64,000 nucleotides of DNA, taken from Flavobacterium kingsejongi (lineage in GTDB: Bacteria > Bacteroidota > Bacteroidia > Flavobacteriales > Flavobacteriaceae). Positions 1-8,919 of this stretch are shown here, one piece after another. The notes beneath the pieces were generated by a model. It saw only the letters and a program-made list of their open reading frames with translations. It searched no databases and was not told the origin of the DNA. The position numbers were made by a program, and so were the translations under genes. The stretch lies in assembly GCF_003076475.1 (NCBI RefSeq), contig NZ_CP020919.1:62001-126000 (forward strand), written 5' to 3'. Position 1 is the first letter of the stretch; every line of letters starts with the position of its first letter.

Positions 1-684
1 TGCTCTAAAAGCATTGATAAAATTATTAGAAATAAAGAAAGCAGTATTGTCTCCTGAAGAATATAATGTTTCATCAAGGTTATCAACAGCAAAATCTAAA
101 TCTGAATTGATCAGAGCAAAAACTTCACCATTAGTACTTCTTGGAATTGTAGGTGAACCGTATACTGGTGCATCTTCGAAAAGCATTACTCCTAAAGCAG
201 AATCATCTGCTAAATCAGTAGAAAAATAAGACAACAATTGAAAATAAGCAAAAGCTCTGATTGCCTTAGCCTGAGCTAAGATATGATCAAATTTTTCTTG
301 ATCATCATCAGAGTTAATTGGAACACTTTGTGCTCCAATTAATAAACGGTTGCAATTATTGATACAGCTATAATAAGAAGACCAAATAGAGTTAGGTCCG
401 TCTGATCCTGTATTTAATACATAAGAATAACTACCATCATTGATTCCTTGGCCACCATTACTTACACCCAATCCAACTTCGTCAGTAAAAACTGTAGAAA
501 AGGAAATCGTGTTTTCATAATTTAATCTTCCATATACTCCTGCAAGATTCAATTCTAAACCTTGTATTGAGGTAAATGTTGCCTCAGGACTTGTTTGCCC
601 TGGTTGTGTAATATCCAGTGCATCATCACAGGAGGAAGCAAAGATTCCTACCAATAATAATAAACAAATTTTTATTTTTTTCAT
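1..684 (-). CDS. SusD/RagB-family nutrient-binding lipoprotein (partial, C-terminus outside window)
   Basis: The minus-strand reading frame opens with ATG at 684 and stays open to base 1, giving 228 residues with no stop. It begins with a lipoprotein leader (MKKIKICLLLLVGIFASSC) whose lipobox cysteine is residue 19, followed by DD, as usual for surface lipoproteins of Bacteroidota. The next segment (TSPEATFTSIQGLELNLAGVY) is the typical SusD N-terminus, where the first helices of the TPR scaffold begin. SusD proteins sit on the cell surface as the lid of a SusC transporter and bind the imported glycan, peptide or other oligomer. The gene follows the SusC gene after 14 bases and is surely co-transcribed. 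Full SusD proteins are about 450-600 residues, so roughly half is missing here. The substrate cannot be told. Confidence 0.9.
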   Translation of the reverse strand, partial: MKKIKICLLLLVGIFASSCDDALDITQPGQTSPEATFTSIQGLELNLAGVYGRLNYENTISFSTVFTDEVGLGVSNGGQGINDGSYSYVLNTGSDGPNSIWSSYYSCINNCNRLLIGAQSVPINSDDDQEKFDHILAQAKAIRAFAYFQLLSYFSTDLADDSALGVMLFEDAPVYGSPTIPRSTNGEVFALINSDLDFAVDNLDETLYSSGDNTAFFISNNFINAFRA

Positions 685-698
685 AATACGTTTTTTTT

Positions 699-3600
699 TT
701 AAAATTGAACTTCTAACCCAAAAGAAAGAATTTTTGGAGTTGGATATTGGTATTGGTCAGCAGCTCTTGTACTTTCTGCATCCCAACCACGCCATTTAGA
801 CCAAGTCACATAATTTTCTGCCTGGCTAAAAATTCTCAAATGTTTAATAAATGTTTGATCTAAAAACCTTTGTGGAAAATCGTATCCTACTGTCAAACTA
901 CGAAGTCTGATATAAGAAGCATCTTTTAAGTTTCTGTCAGAAAAAGAATCTAATGCTAAGTTAGTTGCATTCAAACTAGGAATATCAGTAACTCTGTTAG
1001 TTGGAGTCCAAGCTCTTAAAAGATCTGTAGAAACATTAAACTGTCCTAAGTTAGACGGATCTTGCAAACCAGATAAATCATAATCATACCTGTCAATATC
1101 AGCAACAAAAGTGAATTGAGTAGCAATAAAAAATCCTTTGTAAGAAGTATCAAATCCAAATGCACCCTGATAAACTGGCAAAGCAGATTTACCTGTAAAT
1201 ACCCTATCACTGTCGTTTGGATTTTCAGTCAAAGCACCATTTTTGTCATAAAACAAAAGGTTACCATTTGCTGGGTTAACCCCTGCATATTTAACTAAAT
1301 AGTATTGATTCAAAACATCACCTTCTCTGTTAGCCGTTAAGCCACCATCCCATACCAAACCGTTTTCGCTTGGTAATTTCACTAACTCATTTTTGTTATA
1401 AGAACCATTACCGTATACAGAAAATTTAAATCCATCAGTAGCATTTCGTACTACATCATATCGAACACTTAATTCAATACCTCTGTTTCTCAATGAACCA
1501 AAGTTATCATTGATTTCAGTAAAACCAGTTACCGCAGATAATGGAACCCCTTGGTACAAATCTTCTGTTTTCTTCTCATAAACGTCAACACTACCACTTA
1601 ATCTACTTTGGAATACTTCAAAATCCAAACCAATATTAGCTTGTTTTACAGTTTCCCATTTTAAATTTGGATTTCCAATCTGTACAAAAGCGTATGCATT
1701 AGCATTATTATATGAGTTACCAAAATTACTTAAGTTGTAAGGTAAGCTAACCCCATTAAATCCGTTTTGACCAACGATCAATTGATTACCTGTAGTACCA
1801 TAAGAACCTCTTAATTTCAGCATATCAAATACTGAATTTTCCATAAAGCTCTCATTATTGATATTCCAACGTCCAGAAACAGACCAAAAAGTAGCCCACT
1901 GATTATCTCCTGTAAATCGGAAAGATCCATCACGTCTGATTGTTGCACCAATGCCATAAGTAGAATCGTAATCGTAATCAGCAGTACCAAAATACGAGAA
2001 CATACCACTTTCAATTTTAGAAGCTCCTACTGTAGGAACATAAAACTCAGGTGTTTGTGGATTAAAACCTACAAAACCACTGCCGTTTCCTGGAGAATAT
2101 GTAATAGGATCTAAACCATCCTGTCTGTAATTAAAAGACTTATAATGTCCTTTATTATATTCTGTATAAGCCCCAAGGTCTAAAGTATGCTTTTCATTGA
2201 ATGTCTTACTATATTTTAAACTTGTAACAGCAGTTATTTGTACGTCTCTAGTAAATCCTTCACTTTGAAAACCAAGGAATTCATTATCAACCTGGAACAA
2301 CAAAGAGTTGAAAGAAGTTGGACTTTGAGATGTTAAGCTATTATTTTGAGTATAATCAACACCAATTCTGGTTCCTAAATTCAAACCTTCTGCTAATTCA
2401 TAGCCTAAAGTTCCGCTCAAAATTAATTTTAACTCTTCTGTACGAGCAATGAAATTATCATTACTCAATTTATCCAATAGAAATAATGGCGTTAAGGCCA
2501 AACTACCACTTGTATTATATAAATCTAATAATTGTGCACTGTTCACATATTCATTTGGTGATATATATGGCAATGAGTTATTAGCTCCTAATACATAATT
2601 CTGATTTACACCACCTGTCCCAACGTTAGTTGCTTCATTTCTTCTGGAGTAGTTTACAGTTACATTTGTAGAATAAGTAAATTTCTTATTATCTGATCTT
2701 CCGTTAAGGTTATTTCTAAAATTGAAACGGTTCAGATCAGTTGTATTAAGAATACCTTCCTGCCCTAAATAAGCAATAGAGGTAAAAGAAGATAAATTTT
2801 TACTTCCTGAAGTAAGGTTTAACACATGGTTTTGTGAAACTCCTGTTCTAAAAAATACATCTTTCCAGTTTGTATTAACATTAGCTAACGCATTAATTTG
2901 ATCATCTGTTTTACCAAACCCTCTTCCAACACCGTATGCTCTTTCTGTTCTTAGTAAGTCAGCAGAACCCATTGTATTGTACTTATTTTTCTGTAATTCA
3001 GTTAGTCCATAAGTAGATTGGTATTTTATTTCTAATGCAGAATCGAAACTACCTTTTTTGGTTGTTACAACAATTACACCATTTGCTCCTCTATTACCAT
3101 AGATAGAAGTTGCCCCAGCATCTTTAAGAACTGACACAGACTCAATATCATTAGGGTTAATAGTCCTGAAGTTGTCCACATTCAAAGGCACACCATCAAT
3201 AATATACAACGGCTCAATATTACCATTGATAGAACCAGCTCCCCTTAAGATAACCGTACTATTAGATCCTGGCTGACCAGAACCTGTAGTAATATTCAGA
3301 CCCGCAACCTGACCTTGTAAAGTCTGAATAAAGTTTGCATTTGGACGCCCTTCAATTTTTCCTGCCGAAACAGTAACAACTGCATTATTCGACTTGGCTC
3401 TTGTTGTTTTTTTGTACCCTTCAACAACAACCTCACCTAAATCTTCTGCATCTGGCTCCAATGCTAAGCTAACAGTACTTGAAGCTCCAACACTTACAGA
3501 TTTAGTCTTCATTCCTATAGAACTAAAAACCAAAACCTCACCTTGATTAGCTGATATAGAATATCTACCATCAACATCGGTTTGAGTACCTCTTGAAGTA

Positions 3601-3740
3601 CCCTTAACAAGCACACTTACACCGGGTAAAGGCAATCCCCCTTCGGTGATTACACCAGTAACAGTTTTCTGTTGTGCGAACGAAAACTGCATTGAAAACG
3701 CTAATAAAAGCGTAAAAATCCATTTGAACTTCGATCTCAT
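699..3740 (-). CDS. SusC/RagA-family TonB-linked outer-membrane transporter
   Basis: This is a 1013-residue protein. The order is signal peptide (about 1-22, ending FSFAQ), a carboxypeptidase-regulatory-like beta domain (about 25-100), a plug domain (about 115-235) and a large C-terminal barrel. The SusC signature GANGVIVVTTKKG lies near residues 218-230, and the chain ends in an aromatic residue (LEVQF) as outer-membrane barrels do. With the SusD gene 14 bases downstream it forms a two-gene uptake locus. SusC proteins import oligomeric nutrients through the outer membrane using TonB energy. No glycoside hydrolase or sensor gene is visible on this side, so the substrate is open; the missing clues would be left of the window. 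A promoter match lies about 106 bases upstream of the start. Confidence 0.95.
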   Translation of the reverse strand: MRSKFKWIFTLLLAFSMQFSFAQQKTVTGVITEGGLPLPGVSVLVKGTSRGTQTDVDGRYSISANQGEVLVFSSIGMKTKSVSVGASSTVSLALEPDAEDLGEVVVEGYKKTTRAKSNNAVVTVSAGKIEGRPNANFIQTLQGQVAGLNITTGSGQPGSNSTVILRGAGSINGNIEPLYIIDGVPLNVDNFRTINPNDIESVSVLKDAGATSIYGNRGANGVIVVTTKKGSFDSALEIKYQSTYGLTELQKNKYNTMGSADLLRTERAYGVGRGFGKTDDQINALANVNTNWKDVFFRTGVSQNHVLNLTSGSKNLSSFTSIAYLGQEGILNTTDLNRFNFRNNLNGRSDNKKFTYSTNVTVNYSRRNEATNVGTGGVNQNYVLGANNSLPYISPNEYVNSAQLLDLYNTSGSLALTPLFLLDKLSNDNFIARTEELKLILSGTLGYELAEGLNLGTRIGVDYTQNNSLTSQSPTSFNSLLFQVDNEFLGFQSEGFTRDVQITAVTSLKYSKTFNEKHTLDLGAYTEYNKGHYKSFNYRQDGLDPITYSPGNGSGFVGFNPQTPEFYVPTVGASKIESGMFSYFGTADYDYDSTYGIGATIRRDGSFRFTGDNQWATFWSVSGRWNINNESFMENSVFDMLKLRGSYGTTGNQLIVGQNGFNGVSLPYNLSNFGNSYNNANAYAFVQIGNPNLKWETVKQANIGLDFEVFQSRLSGSVDVYEKKTEDLYQGVPLSAVTGFTEINDNFGSLRNRGIELSVRYDVVRNATDGFKFSVYGNGSYNKNELVKLPSENGLVWDGGLTANREGDVLNQYYLVKYAGVNPANGNLLFYDKNGALTENPNDSDRVFTGKSALPVYQGAFGFDTSYKGFFIATQFTFVADIDRYDYDLSGLQDPSNLGQFNVSTDLLRAWTPTNRVTDIPSLNATNLALDSFSDRNLKDASYIRLRSLTVGYDFPQRFLDQTFIKHLRIFSQAENYVTWSKWRGWDAESTRAADQYQYPTPKILSFGLEVQF

Positions 3741-3846
3741 ATTAAATTTATTTGAGTTAGTTATCTGGCAAACTTCTTAATAATTTCTTAAATAACCAAA
3801 TATTAACACCTAATAATACTTTTGATCTGTGTTAAAAAAAAAGCAC

Positions 3847-3879
3847 CAAACTTAAGGTTATCCTACAATCTCATTCAAA
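3847..3879 (-). promoter_or_regulatory. Bacteroidota-type promoter for the SusC/SusD pair
   Basis: Read on the minus strand, TTTG (3879-3876) is followed after 21 bases by TAAGTTTG (3854-3847). This fits the Flavobacterium/Bacteroides consensus TTTG-N17-23-TAnnTTTG. It would start a transcript near 3840 with a leader of about 100 bases. The match is by eye only. Confidence 0.55.
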
Positions 3880-3935
3880 ATATGTGATAATGTCTAAGAT
3901 GTTCACTCAAATTTTATATTTTTACCAAAAAAAAG

Positions 3936-4547
3936 ATGCTTTTAAAATGTTACAGTAATTTAACATTAGAAGCCGGCACCGATGAGGCCGGGAGAGGTTG
4001 TTTGGCAGGACCGGTTACTGCAGCCGCTATTATTCTGCCGGAGGATTTTAAAAATGATCTCCTGAATGACTCCAAACTACTTTCAGAAAAAAACAGGGAT
4101 TTATTGAAACCAATAATCGAAGCAAGTGCTTTGTGCTATTCCGTGACGCATATTGAACCTTCTATAGTAGATGAAATCAACATCCTGAATGCGTCGATAC
4201 ATGCGATGCAGGAAAGCATTAAAAAATTACAGCCTATACCTAACTATATTATTGTAGACGGTAATCGCTTTAAGCCGGTAGATAACATTCCGCACAGCTG
4301 TATCATCAAAGGAGACAGCAAATATTTAAGCATTGCAGCAGCCTCCGTATTGGCCAAAACCTACAGGGATGAATATATGAACATGATTCATGAAGAATTC
4401 CCAATGTACAATTGGAAACAAAATAAAGGCTACCCCACCAAAGAACATCGGGAAGCCATCAGAAAATATGGCACTACAAAATACCACCGTATGTCATTCC
4501 GCCTTTTACCCGAGCAATTAACACTCGAGCTTACGGAAGCAATTTAA
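3936..4547 (+). CDS. rnhB: Ribonuclease HII
   Basis: The 203-residue protein has the RNase HII signature [14 protein letters not shown] at residues 14-27, with catalytic Asp16 and Glu17. Further acidic residues are at Asp108 (IIVDGNRF) and Asp145 (KTYRDEYM). RNase HII cuts the RNA strand of RNA-DNA hybrids and removes single ribonucleotides misincorporated in DNA. Length and motif order match the family (about 200 residues). The gene is divergent from the SusC gene and convergent with lipB, whose stop lies only 8 bases away. The ATG at 3936 places the catalytic motif at the usual distance from the N-terminus. Confidence 0.95.
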   Translation: MLLKCYSNLTLEAGTDEAGRGCLAGPVTAAAIILPEDFKNDLLNDSKLLSEKNRDLLKPIIEASALCYSVTHIEPSIVDEINILNASIHAMQESIKKLQPIPNYIIVDGNRFKPVDNIPHSCIIKGDSKYLSIAAASVLAKTYRDEYMNMIHEEFPMYNWKQNKGYPTKEHREAIRKYGTTKYHRMSFRLLPEQLTLELTEAI

Positions 4548-4555
4548 GCTCCTGA

Positions 4556-5278
4556 TTACTCCGTTTTAGCCATTTCAATAAACTCCGCTTCAAACAAAGT
4601 ACTGAAATGCTTCAGCAATTTTGATTTTACTTCTGCCTCATCAACCTTTTCGACACCTAATTCTATATTTAAGGACGCAACTGCTTTACCGCGGATACCA
4701 CAAGGGATGATATGATCAAAATAACCCATATCAGAATTCACATTGAATGCAAAACCATGCATAGTAACCCAACGGGAAGCACGGACTCCCAAAGCACAAA
4801 TTTTTCGCGCAAACGGTGTGCCGGCATCCAGCCAAACTCCAGTTTCCCCATCACTCCTTGTTCCGGTTATTCCGTATTCTGCCAAAGTCAGTATGATCAC
4901 CTCTTCCAAAAAGCGAAGGTATTTATGGATGTCTGTAAAAAAATTCTCTAAATCCAAAATAGGATAGCCTACGATTTGACCCGGGCCATGGTACGTAATA
5001 TCCCCACCTCTGTTGATCTTATAAAAAACAGCTCCTTTATCTTTTAGTTGCGTTTCGCTTAGGAGCATATTATCCATACTTCCACTCTTGCCTAAAGTAT
5101 ACACATGCGGATGTTCCACCAACAGCAAATAGTTCGGCGTTTGCAGTTCCAATGCTTCTCTCCGGTTTTTGATTTTTAGATCCACCACACCCTGGAATAA
5201 TTTTTCCTGGTATTCCCAGCTCTCTTTATAATCCTTACGACCTAAATCTTCTAATAAAATTTTTTTATTACCCATCAC
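4556..5278 (-). CDS. lipB: Octanoyl-[acyl-carrier-protein]-protein N-octanoyltransferase
   Basis: The 240-residue protein carries the LipB signature RGGDITYHGPGQIVGYPI. The catalytic dyad appears as Lys in ARKICALGVR and Cys in HIIPCGI. LipB moves octanoyl groups from acyl carrier protein to lipoyl domains of 2-oxoacid dehydrogenases and the glycine cleavage H protein, the first step of endogenous lipoate synthesis. An alternative ATG follows directly at codon 2. On the minus strand TAACTTTG (5308-5301) lies just upstream and fits the TAnnTTTG -7 element, so the gene probably has its own promoter. Confidence 0.95.
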   Translation of the reverse strand: MMGNKKILLEDLGRKDYKESWEYQEKLFQGVVDLKIKNRREALELQTPNYLLLVEHPHVYTLGKSGSMDNMLLSETQLKDKGAVFYKINRGGDITYHGPGQIVGYPILDLENFFTDIHKYLRFLEEVIILTLAEYGITGTRSDGETGVWLDAGTPFARKICALGVRASRWVTMHGFAFNVNSDMGYFDHIIPCGIRGKAVASLNIELGVEKVDEAEVKSKLLKHFSTLFEAEFIEMAKTE

Positions 5279-5528
5279 AAATCCTGATTTTGTAGTCCCA
5301 CAAAGTTACAAACTAAAACAGCACAAATTCAACATCCGGCTAAAAGTCTGTTTTGTCTTATACTACTTACAGAAAAGCTTTTTTATAAAACAAAAAAACA
5401 TCAATTATAAGCTCTTAAAAAGTAATATGACAAATAACTATACCTCCAAAATACATGGATGCAAATACTAACAAAATGTATAAAATAAAATAAAAACTGT
5501 ATCTTTGCAGCCTTAAAATTAATACACT

Positions 5529-7235
5529 ATGCAACTTTCAGAACAAGAAATCGTCAGAAGAGAAAAACTGAGCCGATTAAAAGAACTCGGCATCAACCCC
5601 TATCCCGCCAATTTGTTTCCGGTAAACCATACCTCAAAGCAAATCAAGGATACTTTTGAAGAAGGAAAGAAAGTTATTGTAGCAGGAAGAGTAATGAGTA
5701 CCCGTATTCAGGGAAAAGCATCATTTGCCTCCTTACAGGATAGTGAAGGAAGAATTCAGATTTACATCAACCGTGATGAAATTTGTCCTGACGAAGATAA
5801 AACGCTTTATAACGAAGTGTTCAAAAAACTAATTGACTTAGGGGATTTTATCGGTGTTGAAGGAGAGTTATTCACCACACAGGTAGGTGAACAATCCATC
5901 CGGGTAAATACATTCTCCCTGCTAAGCAAAACATTGCGCCCACTTCCACTTCCAAAAACGGATACTGAAGGAAACATACACGATGGATTCACCGATCCTG
6001 AATTGCGTTACCGCCAAAGATATGTTGACCTTGTTGTTAACCCACAGGTAAAAGAAGTATTTATCAAAAGAACAAAACTGTTCAATGCGATGCGTAACTT
6101 TTTTAACGACAAAGGCTATTTCGAAGTTGAAACACCAATATTGCAATCCATTCCAGGTGGTGCAGCAGCACGCCCATTTATAACACACCACAATTCACTT
6201 GACATTCCTTTATATATGAGGATTGCCAATGAATTGTATTTAAAACGACTTATTGTAGGTGGTTTTGACGGGGTTTATGAGTTTTCTAAAAATTTCCGCA
6301 ATGAAGGTATGGACCGTACTCATAATCCTGAATTTACAGCAATGGAAATTTATGTAGCTTATAAAGACTACAACTGGATGATGGAATTCACCGAAAACCT
6401 TTTGGAACATTGTGCTATCGCAGTAAATGGTGTGGCAGATGCTACATTTGGCGAACATAAAGTAAGCTTTAAAGCTCCTTATGCCCGCGTTACCATGACC
6501 GATGCAATTAAGCAATTTACCGGTTTTGATATTTCAGGAAAATCGGAACAGGAAATATTTGAAGCTGCAAAAGGCATGGGTATTCCTGTAGATGCCACAA
6601 TGGGGAAAGGAAAACTAATAGATGAAATATTTGGAGAGAAATGTGAAGGCAATTTTATCCAACCTACCTTTATAACAGATTACCCAAAAGAAATGAGTCC
6701 GCTTTGTAAAGAGCACCGTGATAATCCGGAACTTACAGAACGTTTTGAACTGATGGTGTGTGGAAAAGAAGTTGCGAATGCGTATTCTGAGCTTAATGAC
6801 CCTATTGACCAAAGAGAACGTTTTGAAGCCCAGTTACAACTTTCCGAAAGAGGAGATGATGAAGCGACACAATTCATTGACAATGACTTCTTAAGAGCGT
6901 TAGAATATGGAATGCCTCCAACTTCAGGCCTAGGAATCGGAATGGACCGACTGATTATGTTCCTGACTAACAATGCCTCTATCCAGGAAGTATTGTTCTT
7001 CCCACAAATGCGTCCGGAGAAAAGAACGGTTCAAATTGATTTGACGGAAGAGGAAAAAGCAATTATTGACCTCTTAAAAAGCAATGCTAACGCCATGCCG
7101 CTAAATCTATTAAAAATACAATCCGATTTAAGTGGCAAAAAATGGGATACCGCTATGAAAGCACTTTCTAAACACGGGATTTTAAAAGTAGTTGTTGACG
7201 GCGAGAACAAAACTGCCGAATACCACGAAAAATAA
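5529..7235 (+). CDS. lysS: Lysyl-tRNA synthetase, class II
   Basis: The protein has 568 residues. An N-terminal OB-fold anticodon-binding domain (around VIVAGRVMSTRIQGKASF) precedes the class II catalytic core. Motif 2 appears as FRNEGMDRTHNPEFTAMEIY and motif 3 as GLGIGMDRLIMFLTN. It attaches lysine to tRNA-Lys in the cytoplasm. Compared with the ~500-residue enzyme of E. coli it has a C-terminal extension of about 70 residues after motif 3 (starting near RTVQIDLTEEEK), which is common in Bacteroidota and looks like a small helical domain. TATCTTTG at 5500-5507 fits the -7 element, and a clear hairpin terminator follows the stop. Confidence 0.97.
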   Translation: MQLSEQEIVRREKLSRLKELGINPYPANLFPVNHTSKQIKDTFEEGKKVIVAGRVMSTRIQGKASFASLQDSEGRIQIYINRDEICPDEDKTLYNEVFKKLIDLGDFIGVEGELFTTQVGEQSIRVNTFSLLSKTLRPLPLPKTDTEGNIHDGFTDPELRYRQRYVDLVVNPQVKEVFIKRTKLFNAMRNFFNDKGYFEVETPILQSIPGGAAARPFITHHNSLDIPLYMRIANELYLKRLIVGGFDGVYEFSKNFRNEGMDRTHNPEFTAMEIYVAYKDYNWMMEFTENLLEHCAIAVNGVADATFGEHKVSFKAPYARVTMTDAIKQFTGFDISGKSEQEIFEAAKGMGIPVDATMGKGKLIDEIFGEKCEGNFIQPTFITDYPKEMSPLCKEHRDNPELTERFELMVCGKEVANAYSELNDPIDQRERFEAQLQLSERGDDEATQFIDNDFLRALEYGMPPTSGLGIGMDRLIMFLTNNASIQEVLFFPQMRPEKRTVQIDLTEEEKAIIDLLKSNANAMPLNLLKIQSDLSGKKWDTAMKALSKHGILKVVVDGENKTAEYHEK

Positions 7236-7244
7236 TCGATATCT

Positions 7245-7275
7245 AAAGGAGAAATTCAATGAATTTCTCCTTTTT
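7245..7275 (+). terminator. Rho-independent terminator after lysS
   Basis: The inverted repeat AAAGGAGAAATTC / GAATTTCTCCTTT with a 3-base loop is followed by a T run, 9 bases after the lysS stop. Confidence 0.85.
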
Positions 7276-7318
7276 AATTTAATACCGCTATTGATTTCAC
7301 AATCAGGCGAAAAACAAT

Positions 7319-7349
7319 TTTGTTTTTATGGTAAAATAAATTAGATTTG
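7319..7349 (+). promoter_or_regulatory. Promoter of small secreted protein A
   Basis: TTTG (7319-7322) is followed after 19 bases by TAGATTTG (7342-7349), matching the TTTG-N-TAnnTTTG promoter. The same two boxes with the same 19-base spacing and shared flanking bases (ATTAGATTTGAAA-like) occur before the paralogue at 12940, so the pair is probably co-regulated or recently duplicated with its promoter. Confidence 0.7.
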
Positions 7350-7386
7350 AAACCCTAAAGATCAAACAAAAAAACACAATACAATT

Positions 7387-7722
7387 ATGAAAAAAACATT
7401 CGCTATCCTTGCATTTTTATTTGCAATAACAATCAGTGCAACCGCACAGGACACTAAACCAAACGCTGCTACTTCCACTAAAAATGATTTGATTGAACTG
7501 AATAGCTACCTTCATCTTGATGAAAATACTCAAAAGACAGTAACCAATACGATTTATCGCAAGAATAAAATCCTGGCTGAATCTAAAATTACCGAAAGTG
7601 ATAAAAATACCATTATCACCGAAACTCAGGCTGCTCTTGCAAAACAATTATCTCCTGAAGAATTACAAAAACTAAAATCAAACCCTGAATTATACAGAAG
7701 ATTAACTCAGGAAATAAAATAA
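7387..7722 (+). CDS. Small secreted protein A (paralogue of the gene at 12940)
   Basis: The protein has 111 residues with a clean signal peptide (MKKTFAILAFLFAITISATAQ). The mature part is short, charged and probably helical, with a repeated LSPEELQKL/SNPELYRRL-like ending. I do not recognise a named family. The protein at 12940-13263 has the same layout: signal peptide, an N/D-rich linker, a segment about Y-(L/I)-thr-(E/D)-K-Q-K, then an ending of the form LEANPELLNRL. Both may be periplasmic proteins expressed as a set. It stands alone between the lysS terminator and its own terminator. Confidence 0.8.
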   Translation: MKKTFAILAFLFAITISATAQDTKPNAATSTKNDLIELNSYLHLDENTQKTVTNTIYRKNKILAESKITESDKNTIITETQAALAKQLSPEELQKLKSNPELYRRLTQEIK

Positions 7723-7781
7723 GGTATTCCCTTCTCAGTAATCATAACAACACTTACTCTGAGGTTCAATACAATTAATTC

Positions 7782-7812
7782 AAAAAAAGTCCCGGAAATC
7801 CGGGACTTTTTT
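7782..7812. terminator. Bidirectional terminator
   Basis: The hairpin AAAAAAAGTCCCGG-AAAT-CCGGGACTTTTTT sits between convergent genes (stop at 7722 on plus, stop at 7820 on minus) and has A/T runs on both sides, so it can serve both. Confidence 0.9.
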
Positions 7813-7819
7813 ATTGCTC

Positions 7820-8752
7820 TTATTTGACTTCTATAATATGTCTGGAAGTCAATCCCCGCTCTTTCATTAATTTCAGAAGTGCGGCTCCGGCTTCCTGATT
7901 ACGATCTGTCGAAAGTACATCTGCGCCATTTTCTACCAGTTTTGCATACAAATCATCACCATTTGTTTTGGCCCTTTTATCTAAATTCCCCATAGTACCC
8001 AATATGCAGCTTATTCCACGGGAATGCAGGTATTCATATACTTCGGGTTTAGGTTCCGAAACCCCTACAAAAGCAATCATTTTTTCAGCTTTAACACCTA
8101 ATTGTTCCATACGCTCTACATCTTCTTTACCACGTGCAGAAACTGAAATCATAAGATCCGGTGCAAGTGCCGCAATTTCTGCAGCCTGGTTCGCATTATA
8201 GGTAATAATAACCACATAAGATTCTGCCTTATTTTTCCGGACAGCATCAACAATCATTCTAAAAGGCACACCTTTCTTAATATCGAGATTTAGAATCACT
8301 TTGTCCTTACTCCACTGCAAAACCTCGTCAAGTGTCTCTATCTTATACTCTGTAACTTTTCCTTCCGTATCTTTAAGTCGTAGTTTTCTCAACTCTTCAA
8401 AAACATAATTCTCGATTTTTCCGGTTCCTGTTGTTGTTCTGTCCAGTGTATTATCATGCATCATTACCAAAACCGAATCTTTACTTAAAGCGATATCCGT
8501 TTCAATAACAGCGGGATGAAAACGCGTGGCATTGCTAAAAGTTGGTGTACAATTTTCAGGATATCCTACCGTTGGCCCACCACGATGCGCACTGACCAGG
8601 GGAATGGAATGCCCTTTATCATAGCGTAGAAAAGCCTGAAGTTCTGCTGTAGTCTTGAATTTCAAAAGGTATCTGGATGGCTGTTTTGCACCACCACATC
8701 CTACAAGTGCCATCGCAATGGCGATTCCGAAGATGCGCAATTTATATAACAT
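7820..8752 (-). CDS. Glycerophosphodiester phosphodiesterase lipoprotein
   Basis: From the ATG at 8752 the protein has 310 residues. It opens with a lipoprotein leader (IAIAMALVGCGG, cysteine 19). The GDPD catalytic set is visible: HRGG at 56-59, the Glu of YPENCTP, ETDIALSKD at 84-92, and MMHD around residue 99. These enzymes hydrolyse glycerophosphodiesters to glycerol 3-phosphate and an alcohol using a divalent metal. The lipid anchor places it in the periplasm or on the outer membrane. A further in-frame ATG lies at 8797, but CAAAAGTA (8770-8777), the reverse complement of a TAnnTTTG box, lies between the two. Together with the lipobox position, this favours 8752. Confidence 0.9.
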   Translation of the reverse strand: MLYKLRIFGIAIAMALVGCGGAKQPSRYLLKFKTTAELQAFLRYDKGHSIPLVSAHRGGPTVGYPENCTPTFSNATRFHPAVIETDIALSKDSVLVMMHDNTLDRTTTGTGKIENYVFEELRKLRLKDTEGKVTEYKIETLDEVLQWSKDKVILNLDIKKGVPFRMIVDAVRKNKAESYVVIITYNANQAAEIAALAPDLMISVSARGKEDVERMEQLGVKAEKMIAFVGVSEPKPEVYEYLHSRGISCILGTMGNLDKRAKTNGDDLYAKLVENGADVLSTDRNQEAGAALLKLMKERGLTSRHIIEVK

Positions 8753-8861
8753 AGCTTTATTATTTTTGACAAAAGTACAATTTCCATAGCAACCCAACAG
8801 GCGCTACAGCCGCTTTATGAAATTTTTTACAGCATTAAAAAAAGAATCCCAATTTCAATAA

Positions 8862-8898
8862 AAAAGAGCGCATTCTGACGGACAGAATGCGCTCTTTT
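8862..8898 (-). terminator. Terminator of the copper-module operon
   Basis: AAAAGAGCGCATTCTG and CAGAATGCGCTCTTTT form a perfect 16-base stem with a 5-base loop. On the minus strand it ends in a T run and lies 22 bases after the stop at 8920. Confidence 0.9.
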
Positions 8899-8919
8899 CT
8901 TAATTAGAGTACATTATTC

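Noticed and set aside
8753..8797. N-terminal extension of the GDPD lipoprotein from the ATG at 8797
   Set aside because: It would put 15 residues before the lipoprotein leader and would lie upstream of a likely promoter box at 8770-8777.
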